Made by a program: the position numbers and the translations under genes. Below, piece after piece: positions 45,601 to 57,763 of a stretch of 64,000 nt of DNA. The DNA is taken from the NCBI GenBank assembly GCA_018350325.1, contig JAEVLN010000002.1, forward strand, positions 1,308,162 through 1,372,161, given 5' to 3'. The notes below the pieces were generated by a model that saw nothing but the letters and a program-made list of their open reading frames with translations, was not told where the DNA came from and made no database searches. The stretch comes from Globodera rostochiensis. Lineage: Eukaryota; Nematoda; Chromadorea; Rhabditida; Heteroderidae. Numbering within the stretch: the stretch's first letter is position 1; each line of letters starts with the position of its first letter.

Positions 45601-48600
45601 TGAGCACGAGAAAAATTGGGCGCCAGAAAGTGGGCATCAAAAAATTGAGCGCCAAAAAATTGGATGCCAAAAGATTTTGGACGAGCAAACAAAAAATAAA
45701 AAATGGGTTAAAATTTGTAATTCCATGTTTTTGGAGCAATTTTCTAGACAATTTGCATAATTTCCCTCTAGGTTGTTCAGGTTCACCTGCGTGAAATTGT
45801 GGTGCAACTCCGGATTGATAATCTTTTGCAGCAGCGAGAGGTTCCGTTGCTGGTTCATCTGCTGATGCCGTCGTGCCAGTTCAGCCTTCTCAGCGACGAC
45901 TTGTGCATCCTCGCAAACCTCGTAGTTGTTCATGAAGCCTTAAAATGTGCCATTTGGACCCAAAAGCGTGCCAAGAATATAACCGAATGCCAAAAAAACG
46001 TGCAGAACCCGAAAAAAATTTCAAACTTGGGTTGGACCTCGGCGTCAGTTGGGATTTTCGGGGGTTCGCAGACAAAAACCCCAACAAGATGCCAGTCCAT
46101 CGGGGTTCAGAATCGGGGTGCCAACCCAACAAATTCGGAAATTCGGGGTGCCAAAAGCCCGATTCCAAACTCACTTGTGTGGATCGCCCGTATGCTTTCG
46201 ACAGTGAACGCGATGGCGATGAACAGCGAGAACATTTCTTCTGCCGACCGGGTGGCCAACTTCATCAGCGAGCACAGCTCGGTGCCCGCGTACAGTATCA
46301 GGAAGAATTGGCACCATAACCTATTCAAAATTCGCGATTTTTATTACCGCAATTTTTAATTTCCAAAATATAATTTCCTTTTAAATTGATTTTTAAACAA
46401 TGGAAATTATTTTGAAAAGTGATATACAAAATTTTATAAAATAATTTGAACCCTTTTGGCTTCTATAAACCAGAAATTTTTAGACAATTTATTAGTCCCC
46501 TTAATAATTATAGAAAATTTAAAATTTTACCCAACACACGCGTACATGGCGAAAAAGTCGTAGCCGAGCGCCTCCGATATCCTGTAGATCACTTTGATGT
46601 AGATGGCCAACGGAACGGTTGTTAACAGAATGATCATCGGCTGTCCGCCGAAGACGGCGAAGAAAATGCCACCGATTGCCTATCAAAGCACAGAAGTTTA
46701 AATTAAATTTTATAAAAATGTTTGCGTTTTAAGTAAGAGATTCGATTAAAAAATAAAGAAACAGTTTAAATCAAAAATTCAAGCGATTAAAAGCAATCGA
46801 TCGGACCGGACCACCTGGGGGTCAATTGATCGGGCCTCTGGGGAATCGATCAATCCGGCACCTGGAGGGCTGATCAATCAGCTGTTCTATTTTTCGTATT
46901 TTTAAAAATTTGTAAAAAATGCTTCAAAAAATTTAATGAAATTTTGAAGAATCCCTTAGATGTTGTAGGGGTTTGAATATGAAGTTTGGTTTAGTTAACC
47001 GAAAAACAAATGCTAAATATGTAGGTAAAATGAGCCGTTTTTCAGAAAAAAATTGCACAAAATTGTAATTTTTCCAAAAAAAAGTTATCAACAAAATTTA
47101 AATCATCTCAACACTATATTCCAGAGTGCCGTCGTCAAAATGTCCGCCCACCTGTGCCAAAATGCCCTTGCGGACATTGATGCCACCGCCCGTGTTGTCA
47201 TCGTTCAGTACGCCAAATGCAATTGCGGGAAGAAGACACGCAAAGTATAGAAAAATGATTGACGAAAACATTTTCTGCGCAGTCCGATGGCCTCGTAGGC
47301 CTAAGTTTTAAGGAAAAAAATTAAATTTTTCTAATTTAAAAAAAAACCATCCAATTTTTTACCGTCCAAATAGTCGGTGACATAATGCCGTTTGCGCCTT
47401 TTCAAGTCTTCGACCATGCCACGGAATGGGAAGAATTTGCCAAGGCCAAACTGAAAAATGTTTATAAATAAATTTTCATATTAATTGAGAGACATATCAA
47501 TTTAATTTAATTGATCGAAAACAAAAAATCCACCTCTTTTTTGAGATCAGAATGGTCATTTAAGGGACCAGAAACACTGATCAGATCACTGATCAGTAGA
47601 CTGATTACCCCTTTTTTGATCTATAAACTCTGATCAAATGATGAATAAAATCAAATCACTCCATGATATGTCCATTTAAGTGATCGTAAAATTATAAAAT
47701 CTGATCAGAATGAACGAAGGAACTTCTTATAAGTGATCAGACAGAGGAAGCAACGGATCAAAATTCAATTTATTGACTGAAAATGCTTGCCGCCGATATT
47801 GGGTTGGACGTCTTGCGATCGCGCCACTGCGACTGTTCCATGGCCAACTCCTTGGCCGCCTCGAGCAGCGTGGCTCTGAACATGTCCACCGTGTTGGCCA
47901 TCACCAAGCTAAAAATGGGAGGACTATTAAATTTTCATTTCATTAAATATAAAATTAATGACTTATTTCATTACAGTACAATAATGACTGCCCGACATAC
48001 TGTAGCCTTTTCAACAACTTTAAATTTTAAATGCAAATTGTTATTCAAAAAAGCCCCAATCTTCTTCTCAAGCAAATAAATATTTTTGAATTCACAATGT
48101 CTAGTATTACTATACGTAAATGGCACAATTTTTTAAAAGATAATAAAATTGAATAAATTTCTCGCATACCGCTGGCGGATGTCCATGTCCGCGAAAAGTG
48201 TGGCAAATGTGCGCGTTGTCTCCAGCGCTGTCTTTGTGCCTTTCTGAACAACAAATTTATCAATTTTTTTGAAAAGCAAAAATGTTAACACTTTATACGT
48301 ACTGAAATGGCATTTTGGTACTGAAATTTTGGTCCGGGCTATTCAAAATTCCTTCAAAACTCCACTTATAATGTTACCGGCTTTTTACCAATCATTTTTT
48401 TTGTCATTTAGTCCCGCTTTTTTTGACTCAATCCTGGTCCCGGGTTTCCCCAAAAGTCCCGGTCTCGTACAACCCTAATTTATACTAATAAAAATATCAA
48501 CAATTAATTAATTTTAATAATTAAAAATGATAGAATTTATTAAACATGCCGCGCGGGATGGCGCAATGACGATGATGATGAAGCGCAAGTCCTGCATGGT

Positions 48601-51600
48601 GCGACCCAAATTTGTCGGATGTGACAGACGCGCAATGGCCACATGACGATGCTGCACAGTGTTCAGCATGCATCTGCAAACAAACAAACAAACATAAATG
48701 TATGTCTTGAAATTCAGGCGCCAAAATTTAAATGTGTAAAAAATTTAAAGTTTTGGAGGCCCAAAATTTTCAATAAAAAAATTGTTTAGGGTTCAAAGTA
48801 GGGTGTTCCTTCCCGTCCCCAAACCCTGACTTTTTTTAGTCGGAATTTTCGTCCCCGACCCCGAGAATTTTTTTCGGGGTTTTTGCTGGGAAAAACCCCC
48901 GACCCCCGACTTTTTTGGTCGAGGACGAAAACCCCGACCCGACTTTTCCCGCCCTTGAGGGGTCGGGGAGGAACCCTAGTTCAAAGTAATTTGGGGGTAA
49001 ACTTTGAAAACATCGGATTTAGTCAGTAGCTCTTTAAGCCAACAGATTATAGTATTTGTTTTAAAAAAGATCAATTGTTAGGGCAACTTTAATGTTTTCA
49101 AGCACTATTTAAAGAGCTAGCGCCAGTTTTGCGCTTAGATTTTTAATCATTTTTTGCCCAACCCGAAAACTATGGGTCCAATTTTAAGAATTTGTTTTGT
49201 GCAGAAAAGCACGTTCCCGAACAATTTTAAAATATTTAATCTTAATCCACGAACCATTTTAAAATTAACTTTAAATCCCGATCTCGAATAATCTTAATAC
49301 TAATTTGAAATCCCGAATAATCTTAATAATAATTTAAATCCCGAATAATCTTAATTATAATTTGAATCCCGAATAATCTTAATAATAATTTAAATCCCGA
49401 ATAATCTTATAATAATTTAAATCCCGAATAATCTTAATTAATAATTTGAATCCCGAATAATCTTAATAATGATTTGAAATCCCGAATAATCTTAATAATA
49501 ATTTAAATCCCAAATAATTTTAATTAAAAATTTTAAATCCTAAGCCCGGGCGCCAGAAACCCAAAACTTACAGCGCGCATATCCATGTCTGGTCGTAGTC
49601 AAATGTGCCGCCAACGGTGCCCGTTGTACAAATGCTTTGCACAGTTCGGCTCAAAATGTGAACTAAATAAAATTAAGACAAATTAATCAATTTAAATTAT
49701 TGCCAACAAATTTATTTAAAATGAAATTCACATTGATTTCCGGCGTCCTGCGTGAACAGCACGGAGCGCACTTGCTCGCTGGTGAACTCCGGCTCCTGGA
49801 TGTCCATTTCGTGGATGATCCTTTGAGAGAATTGAAAGTTTTATATTTTAAAATTAGAATATATTGCGTTAAATATCATTAAATAATTAATTAATATAAA
49901 TATTATATTTTTGTGAAAATTCATCCGACCCCAAACCCCGACAAATTTGGGTCATTCCCCGCTTCCACTCCGGCAACCCAGACTCCGACCCAGACTATTT
50001 GTTCACCACCCGACCGCGATCCCCGACTTTTCAACCCGGAGAAACCCCGTCCCCGACTTGTCCGCCCCCGAACGTCGGGGAGCCAACCAACCCTATAGAT
50101 TAATTAAATATAAAAATTTTAAAAATTAATTTAAACATTTTCAATAAATCTTTTTTACTTTGCAAAAATTTCTTCCAGCGACGTCTCCTGCAAGTCCAGC
50201 AAGAGCACCGCCTTGTTCAACAAGTGATCAATGTCCATGGTGGCGCGGATCTCCGAGCCGAAGTCCTTCATCGGAATCTTCTCGTGCTTGGAGTACATCA
50301 GCGTCACGTTGTCGAACTCGTCTGAGGGACAAAAACAAATTGATTAAATTAAAACAAAAAATTCTAATTTTTTAAACAAAATTTGATGATTATAAAAATT
50401 CTATTTTTAATCATTTAAAATTGCTTTTTTTTATTTGAAAACAAACAAACACCAAATAAAATAAACAACAACGACAAAAAAACAAATTAATGGCGGTCAT
50501 GCGGGTTGGCCCGCCTGCTGCTGCTGTCCATCTTCGAGGAGTGTCTGCAACAGATTTTGGACCACGAACTGCTCGTCATCTTCGAGCAGGTCGCGCGCGG
50601 TTCCATCAAAAAAATTTGTGTTCAATTTTTTTTAAAGTTTTGCTGCCCGGCATCCAAACGCTGATTCGCGAAACAAAAGAAAATTTCAATAACGTTTTGA
50701 TGATACAAAAATTCTATTTTTAACCAGGGCTGCGATATGTCCTTGAATGGCAAGGACAGTGCTTGAAAATGGACCGTCGATCTTGAAAAGTGAAAATGTC
50801 CTTATTTTTTGCAGCCCTGTTTTTAACCAATTAAAAACAACAATTTAATTTTTTTTTTTACTTGACAACAAACAAAACACACCACCAAATAAAATAACAA
50901 ACAAACAAATAATTTAATTTATATAGTTAAAAAGGCGGTAAAAATGAGAAATATTAAAAACAATTTGGTTGGGGGCTTTTTTTATGAAAAAACTGATCAG
51001 AAAAAGCTTAACCAGACCAGAATCATATAATCAGCGATAGACAGAACCTAGAACCCAATTCTTAAATTAAAGACGCAAAAAATGGAAAAAAATTCAGTAC
51101 GGAAAAAATTTTAAGTATAAAAATACCAACAAAAAAATTAACGCAAAACTCCAAGAATTCCCCATTCCTGATCAGAGCAGCTGACACACTGATCAGATTA
51201 TCATTGATCATGTTCAACTGGGGAGCCTTATTGTGTGTACCCATGTTGCTCCAGCTCATCGTGTCCATGGGCGGCGTGTCCGGACACTCCAGCGGATCAA
51301 ACCCGATGGTCAGCTCGTCCGCGTCCGACTGTCCGCCACCGCGTCCGGCCGCCGACGCGTAACCGCCGCCGCCGCCGCCTCCGATGCTGTTGTTCAGCTG
51401 CAACAAACTGCCCAGCTGACTGTTGGAGCGCGTGTCAGTGCTGATCTTGCACGCGATCGCACCGCCGCCGCCGCTTATGCCGCCAAATTCGGCACCGATG
51501 CTGGCGCTGTCCCGCTTATTGCGCGACCGGCTGCCGCCCAATATTGATGCAGGCGTCCCAGCCATGCAGCAACCACTGCTGTCCTGGCCGCCGCCGCCAC

Positions 51601-53868
51601 GTAGCGTGCACTGCTCTGCACTGGCGTGCTTGTGTTGCAGCTGCTGTTGTGTTGCGGCACAGTCCTGCAAGCTCTTCATGGACAGCCAGCTGACCCGCTT
51701 AGCCAGAAAGCTGGTGGGCGGCCCGTGCATTGTGGCGCCGTGTAGTGTCGGCACACCGGATGCGGAAATCTTGCCGCCACACGAGATGGGCGTGCCGCCG
51801 CTTCCGCCCGAGTCGGTGCCGGCACAAATGCCGCCGCCGCCTCCGACGCTAATCGGGCTACCAGACATGCCAATATTGAAGCGGCACTGCTGAAATCGGT
51901 TGTTCTGATCAGCAGCAGCCGCTGCCTTCTGTTGTTGTTGCATTGCCGCGGCACGGTGTTGATGGTTCGGCGTGTAGCGCATGCCGGCAGCACTGGAAGC
52001 GGCGCCTGCGGCGCCAGAGTAAATGATCGGCTGTGAGGAGCGGCGCTGAAACAACGGACGTCGCTGCTGTTGGCATGCACTGTTCCGTGCCGTGGTGCCG
52101 CCGCCCAGCGCGACTCCGCCGATGCGACCTGCATTGGCGCCTGCCACCGCTGCTGCAAAACTCAGGGTGGAGCGAAACGCGATCGCTGGCGCGCCCGTGT
52201 GCAGGGAGCGCCGTCGGCCAAAATCGGACGAAATTCCTTAACACGGACACGTCCGGTCAGATAATCGCCATGCCATAAATGCCTGTCCGGATGATCAGGG
52301 TTGCGATCGGGTAAAGACAATGCCCAAGTACAAACATGTTTAACGAGTCAATTGTATGAAATCCAAGTACACTCAAAAAATGTTCTCCAAAATCAATTTT
52401 AGGGTTTAAATTTTGGGTTTTACCCTAGGCCTGAGTCGTACCTAGCCTTGGATTTTGTTGTTGGTGAGTCCGACAGCGCCGGCAGGTGCCGTCGGAAATT
52501 TTTTAAAAATAATTTTTAACGTTTTTGTTAAGAAATTGCGCAAAAATTTCGAAAATTTTTTTAAAACACCGGCGGAATAGCTATTTTCAAGTACATCCTT
52601 GGGACAGAAGTATGCTTTTAAATTTGTAATTTACGAGGGTTGGTTTTTAAAGTACTGTACTTGGAATCCATGTACGTATCGCAACCCTGGGGCTAATCTT
52701 CTTCATACGTACTTGATCCGCTTGCCGTGTCGCCAGGCGGACTCGTCTTCCGGTTCCGATCATGAATTACCGCCAACAACCGATTCTGTTGCTGATTCAA
52801 AGGCAGATGATGGTGGTGTTGCTGCTGCTGCTCACCAACGCTTTCGGCACCGGTACCGTTACCGTACATCCGACAGTACGCGTCGGAGGCCGCTTGCGCC
52901 CGCGGCGACACACTTCGACTGGCGCCGGGGCCAACATGTTCAGCAGCAGCAGGGACAGAGTTGTTGGACGGACTGTGGATGAGCAATTGGTGGAACTCAT
53001 CCGCTTCCTCCTCCTCATGTCGATCCAACTCAGCCGCTCCAACCACTGGTGATTCTGCTCCATCTTCAACATCTTTGAGCCCACTGTGGCATATGTCGGT
53101 GGGACATGAGCGCACGGAGTGCCCAGAAATGGTTGACACGCGTCGCTGTTCCGGCACAAACAGCAGCGCCTGGGATGAGCCCTGGTGTGACAGCAAACGT
53201 CCTGTCATTGTTGTTGTAATTGTTCGGCGTGGGTCTGTCGTTGTTGTACTGCTCGGTGATGACGGGGTTGGCGACGAGTGGGAACGGATCGGTGAACAAC
53301 TGCCGCTGTCCAGCGAAGCGGCAATCACGCTTGGGGTCTGCATGAATGCGGCGGTTGATGAAGTGGACGACAGTTTTGGTTGGCACTCGACAAACAACGG
53401 CAAGCTGTCCACCTCATGATGATCATGATCATCATGTTCATGATGGTGCTGAACATCCTCATGAATTACAGGATGATGATGATAATAGTGCGGCCCGTTC
53501 GAAAGTTGTTGCGGTGCAAAGTCCGACCGTGCCATGCCTGACGACGCATTTTGGGTCCCGTTCATCCGAACTGCTGTGCGGACAGTGTCCACCCGTTCTA
53601 ACCGATCAGACACATAATGTTGCTGATCATCCGACAACCGTGGCAATTGTTGTTGTTGTTGTTGTTGTTGCCCCTCGGGCGTTGATGACATGTTCTGCTG
53701 GTTGTTCAAATTGTTCAACTGTTTATCAGCCTGCTGTTGATGACCATTCAACAATTTGTTGGGTTTTTCAAACTTTTTGTTGTTGATGAACACGCTGATG
53801 TTGCTGTTGTTGCTACTGCTGCTGGTGTTTCGGACGCTCAATGTGGGCGATGTTACGGTTGCGGACAT
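42629..53868 (-). CDS. SLC4-family bicarbonate/anion transporter, 21 exons
   Basis: Minus-strand exons: 53868-52713, 52236-51190, 50321-50159, 49820-49732, 49662-49572, 48673-48546, 48239-48170, 47908-about 47790, 47450-47363, 47300-47152, 46679-46531, 46320-46175, 45938-45787, 45509-45296, 45035-44867, 44296-44123, 43736-43697, 43595-43517, 43411-43332, 42978-42809 and 42692-42629. All junctions agree in phase except exon 8 to 9, which needs a GC donor after NPISA or a missed exon. Product is about 1,515 residues. SLC4 marks: TALETTRTFATLF in the cytosolic domain, FLYFACLLPAIAFG, FAVFGGQPMIILLTTVPLAI, MHGALPHSPLHLRALADVEE, MNVRETRLATL, and YIRRVPQRKVHLFTACQLIQ. It would exchange or cotransport bicarbonate across a plasma membrane and resembles C. 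elegans ABTS proteins. The first two exons (about 735 residues) are low-complexity Gln/His/Ser/Gly-rich, far longer than usual. The protein ends LDALDGRH. Confidence 0.93.
45550..45690 (+). repeat. Degenerate tandem AAAATTGGGCGCC repeat in SLC4 intron
   Basis: About seven degenerate copies, 18-22 bp each, of a unit centred on AAATTGGGCGCC between two SLC4 exons. Confidence 0.7.
48799..48978. mobile_element. hAT-type MITE (GGGTCGGGG family)
   Basis: 180 bp element with ends TAGGGTGTTCC and GGAACCCTA, flanked by the 8 bp duplication GTTCAAAG (48791-48798 and 48979-48986). Interior of CCCCGACC/GGTCGGGG words. It lies in an SLC4 intron and defines the ends of the dispersed family also seen near 14290, 17818 and 49913. 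Confidence 0.9.
49280..49520 (+). repeat. About 27 bp tandem repeat in SLC4 intron
   Basis: Eight or nine copies of a unit containing AATCCCGAATAATCTTAAT followed by a short AT stretch. Confidence 0.9.
49913..50095. repeat. Dispersed GC-rich MITE family, copy in SLC4 intron
   Basis: CCGACCCCAAACCCCGAC on the left and CGTCGGGGAGCCAACC on the right, related to 48799-48978 with degraded ends. Confidence 0.6.
50497..50610 (-). other. Orphan exon-like segment in SLC4 intron
   Basis: The minus strand reads TARDLLEDDEQFVVQNLLQT and then an LLEDGQQQQ stretch to a TGA. It resembles the SLC4 cytosolic helix encoded by 49820-49732 (HEMDIQEPEFTSEQVRSVLF) but sits upstream of it. The exons either side join in phase without it. 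It could be an alternative cassette or the relic of a duplicated exon. Confidence 0.45.
50725..50819. mobile_element. 95 bp hAT-type MITE in SLC4 intron
   Basis: Inverted ends CAGGGCTGC and GCAGCCCTG, with an exact 8 bp duplication TTTTTAAC on both sides (50717-50724 and 50820-50827). Confidence 0.93.
52296..52689. mobile_element. 394 bp inverted-repeat element in SLC4 intron 1
   Basis: Ends CAGGGTTGCGAT and ATCGCAACCCTG are exact inverted repeats. The 8 bp flanks (CGGATGAT and GGGCTAAT) match only partly, suggesting an older hAT-type insertion. The interior shares AAGTAC-rich blocks with 24124-24440. It occupies most of the intron between exon 1 and exon 2. Confidence 0.75.
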
Positions 53869-56800
53869 TCAACCGTCAACCAACCGGACACATTTGTACA
53901 GTATGAATATTGTATATTCAAAAAAATTGTATGCTAAAAGTCGCGCAGTGATTTAATAATAATTAAAGGTGACACTGATGAGAGTATACGGTAATGCCAT
54001 CCATCATCCTACAGTAATCGCCCATTTTTAGCATTTTTTAAAAATGAAATCATTCAAAATAGGTATACAGTTTGTTAACATATGAGAGAGCCACAAGCTT
54101 TTTGATAAAAAAAGAAATAAAACTAAAAAATGATTCCATTGGGAACCAATTTATTTGCGCAAATGACTTACTGTGGACGGCATTATGCCAAAAATAAATG
54201 CCAAACAGCGCCAAATTTGCTCTAATTAATTCTTTGCCACCAAACTGTGCTTGCTGCACACAAATGCCATGGCACAGTGGCACGCACATGCACAAGTTTT
54301 CGTGCCATAAATTTAATTTTTTTTTTTTTTTTCACAAAATGCCAAAGATTGCCCGTCCATTTTTGGATTGGCATTTTGCGCATATTGCGTGTGCAGATTT
54401 GCATTTTGGTCAATTGAAACAAATTAAATTTTATTTAAATTAATAGAAATTTAATGTTTTGGTCGTTGAAATTTGACTATTTTATAAAATTTTTAGTTTT
54501 TAATATTCCTAACCATTCTTTGCCAAAATGTATCAAATTTCGAGCTAGACAAAATTCCGGCACATTTGTGGCCGGCCAGCAAATGGGATGGGGCAGATTG
54601 AATTCGAGAATTGCTCTCATTTGTGTATTGTCGGCACTCATCCCCCCGGGGGGTGGGGGCGGGGGAGGCGTCCGATGCCGGCGGGGGCAGTACAAATGCG
54701 GGGGAACACAGAGAGAGATAATTTTTTCTCCGCAGGGCATGCCATGCACGTCCTCAAATCGAATTAGGCAATTTACAGCAACAAAAAAAGGGGCGGGGGC
54801 GGAGCGTCCTTAAACGAGAAGGCCGCCGGGGGGGGGGGGGGAGCCGGAGGGCATTTGCTGAGATGAGTGAGAGAGCGCGATGGACGTGGAGGGTGTCAGA
54901 GAGGTGAGACGGATCAGAGAGAGTGAGTTGAGTTTTGTGTGGAGAAAAGTGGCAGAGAAACAGGGCAAATTTGGGACTGTTTAACGAAATTTTGTTGCGT
55001 GATGAGAGAAAAAAAAAGTTTTATTTCCACATAATGAACACTATTGAGCATCTGAATAGGACATTGACGAACATATGGAAGATGGAAGCGGATTGACGCA
55101 TTGGCGGAACGCCAAAATGACGCAAATTCAAATTTTTTAAAGTTTAAGGCACCAAGAACTAACTAACTCTATGTTTCAAAAAGCTTACAAAATATCATTT
55201 TCATCTGTTTAAGTCAAATTCTATTTTTGAATTGGCACACTTTGGCGGAACGTCTAACAAACAAAAAATTTGAAAGTTTAAAAGAAGGCATCAATTTGTT
55301 GGCCTCACTATCAGTTGTCCTTCTTATTTCAAACTCAAAATTTGAAACTTTCACATTTCTGACACTTTGTTCTCCAACTGTACCGATTCAAAGCAAAGCT
55401 ATTCTCAAAAAAACCAATTTTTTGGCATTATGTTTTCAAAGTTTCAGACGAAAAAATCAATTGCAAGCGAGGTGGTTGCCCTGAGCTGGGGCTCTTCAAT
55501 TTGTCCCCGGATTCCATCCACCCTCGCACATAGCCCCGGGGGGGGGGGACAAAAAGCACTAAAAATGGAACGGGCCAAAGCATTGGACACCGCCGCCGAA
55601 AGAATTGGCCCCAGTGCTAATTTGGTGGCGGCCGGTCGGCCCCATTTCCCGCAAAAACAGAAGGCCAACAACGGCGTCAACGGAACGCCAAACTGAGCGC
55701 AATTTTGGACGATTTGAATTAATAGGGACTTTTTTTTTGCTGGCCGCCTTAATGGAGTTTTTGGTGCTAAGAGAAAATGGCCAATTTTGAAAAAATAGGG
55801 CCTAAAAATCGTCAATTTTTAAATAAATGCCTAATTTAAACTTTTGTATTTTTTTTGTTAAAATTATAAAAATAAAAACTTTAAAAGCCTAAAATTTAAA
55901 TTGACGATTAATGTTGAGGTTAATTCTTTGGAAAATTGAAATTAGTGAAAAATTAGTTCCCGCCAATAAAATTTTTATGATTACGTTTTTGGAATTCCCA
56001 TTTTTTGGGTGGGGTTGGGTTTTTGGTGAAGAATATGAACAAATTTTCCGATTTTCACAAGCGCGCCAATGACGAGCAACAAAGAGGCAAAATAAGATTC
56101 CCAGAAACTGCATTTAATTTGTTCGGTCATGCCGAAAAGCATCCGCCCCGGAGGGCATTTGGGGTTGGGCGGCGGCCTTCTGCGACGGACGGCTTCACCG
56201 CCCACGGGCATGCTCACTCAACTCGGCGGTGCCCAGACAACCCAGTACCGGCACGGCAATTTTTGGAATGCCACACTCTTTAAGCAATGACTCTGTATCC
56301 AAAAAGTTTTCAAAAATGCCTAAAATGGAAAAATCCTTGCCCCGGGTGCCGGACAACTAACTGGGTCCCGGCTAATTTGGAAGCCCCAAACTTCTCTATT
56401 CAAATACAAAACCAGAATTAATCCCCGGGGGCGGTTTGGTGATGAAAGCCCAGTCTAGGCAATTTATATACCCACTTGCTAAGAAAAGGCTCCGATCCAA
56501 ATTCAAAAAAAAATGTGCCAAGAATGAATGGCACAAATCATAAATGCCAAAGAAACACTTTTTTGTGTTTTACTTTTCAGTTTATAGTAGACAATTGTTT
56601 GAGCATACTATTTAGGCCATTTTGAGAATAATTTGGTGCATTTTTTGAATGCACAGCACAAAATGGCACGGCACCAATGGCAAAAATGAAAATGTCACAA
56701 TGCGCGTCATTGAAGCCACAAATCGAAGAATTTGTTGCGTGCCGAAAAGACTTATGGTTTGAATTAACTCCTCATGGCTGTGTTAATTGGGTAATAGAAT

Positions 56801-57474
56801 TTGGGTGTACTGTATCTTACGCGAAAGGTTTTCGTTCCAATAAATTGTAAAAGTTTTAAATAAACTTAAGCATGTGTTGGCACACATCTCTACAAAATCG
56901 GCATCATCAATTTGCGTTCTCAAGGGACGGGGACGGGGCCTGTGTTCTCTCCCCTCACAAAAAGGCACTTATTGCCGCAAAAATCTAATCCAATAAGGAC
57001 GCCGGGGGGGGAGGGGGGACACGGGTAGATTGCCCCCCCCCCCGCCCGCCCGCCCATCCCCGAAGGGCAAAATGCTTTGGAGCAAGCAATTTGACGGAGG
57101 GGAAATGCCATTGACAGGTGCCCCGGTGCCAGCTGTCAGAAAAGGGTGGGTGGGTGCCGTCGGCGTCCGTCGACGCCGGAGGGGAGGGGGTGGGTGGGTG
57201 GAAAAAGGCGAAAAGTGCGCCGCCAAAAAAAGCACAACACACAGAGTAAGTGCCGAACAAAACCGCTCACGGATGGGCGCGCATTTTTTTGCATAATTTG
57301 TTCCCCCCTCCCCCACGGCGCTGTGTGGTGTGTGTGCCTAAAACTGGCTGGATGTGTTGGTTTGTCTACAGGAGTGGCGCCATGACTGACTGACTGAACG
57401 CGCGTGTGTTCGTCGGATTGTTGTTGTTCAAAAATTTGGGCTAAATAATGGGCGTGGGTGGGCAGGGGGAGAGG

Positions 57475-57763
57475 AAATGTCGTTCTCGGAATGGAATAGA
57501 GTTAAATGATTTTTTAAACAATTTAAAAAACTGTTTGATTAGAGGCGCCTTCAGGCTCATTTTCGAGGTAATTGGGGATAAACTGTCGTTCTCGGAGTGG
57601 TTTTTTTCTTCCTTTCACAATAACAAACAAACGTCCTCCAAATTTATTTCGTGCTTAATAATGTTTCTACAAAATTTGATATTTTTAAACAATTTAAAAA
57701 ACTGTTTGATTAGAGCCTTGAGGCTCATTTTCGAGGTAATTGGGGATAAACTGTCGTTCTCGG
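57475..57763 (+). repeat. Direct repeat of about 80 bp
   Basis: Copies at about 57512-57597 and 57683-57763 share AATTTAAAAAACTGTTTGAT, AGGCTCATTTTCGAGGTAAT and AAACTGTCGTTCTCGGA. A fragment of the end also occurs at 57478-57490. Confidence 0.85.

Noticed and set aside
51233..51893. Plus-strand frames opposite SLC4 exon 2
   Set aside because: They mirror the Gly/Ser/Gln-rich codons of the minus-strand exon, which joins in phase with its neighbours.
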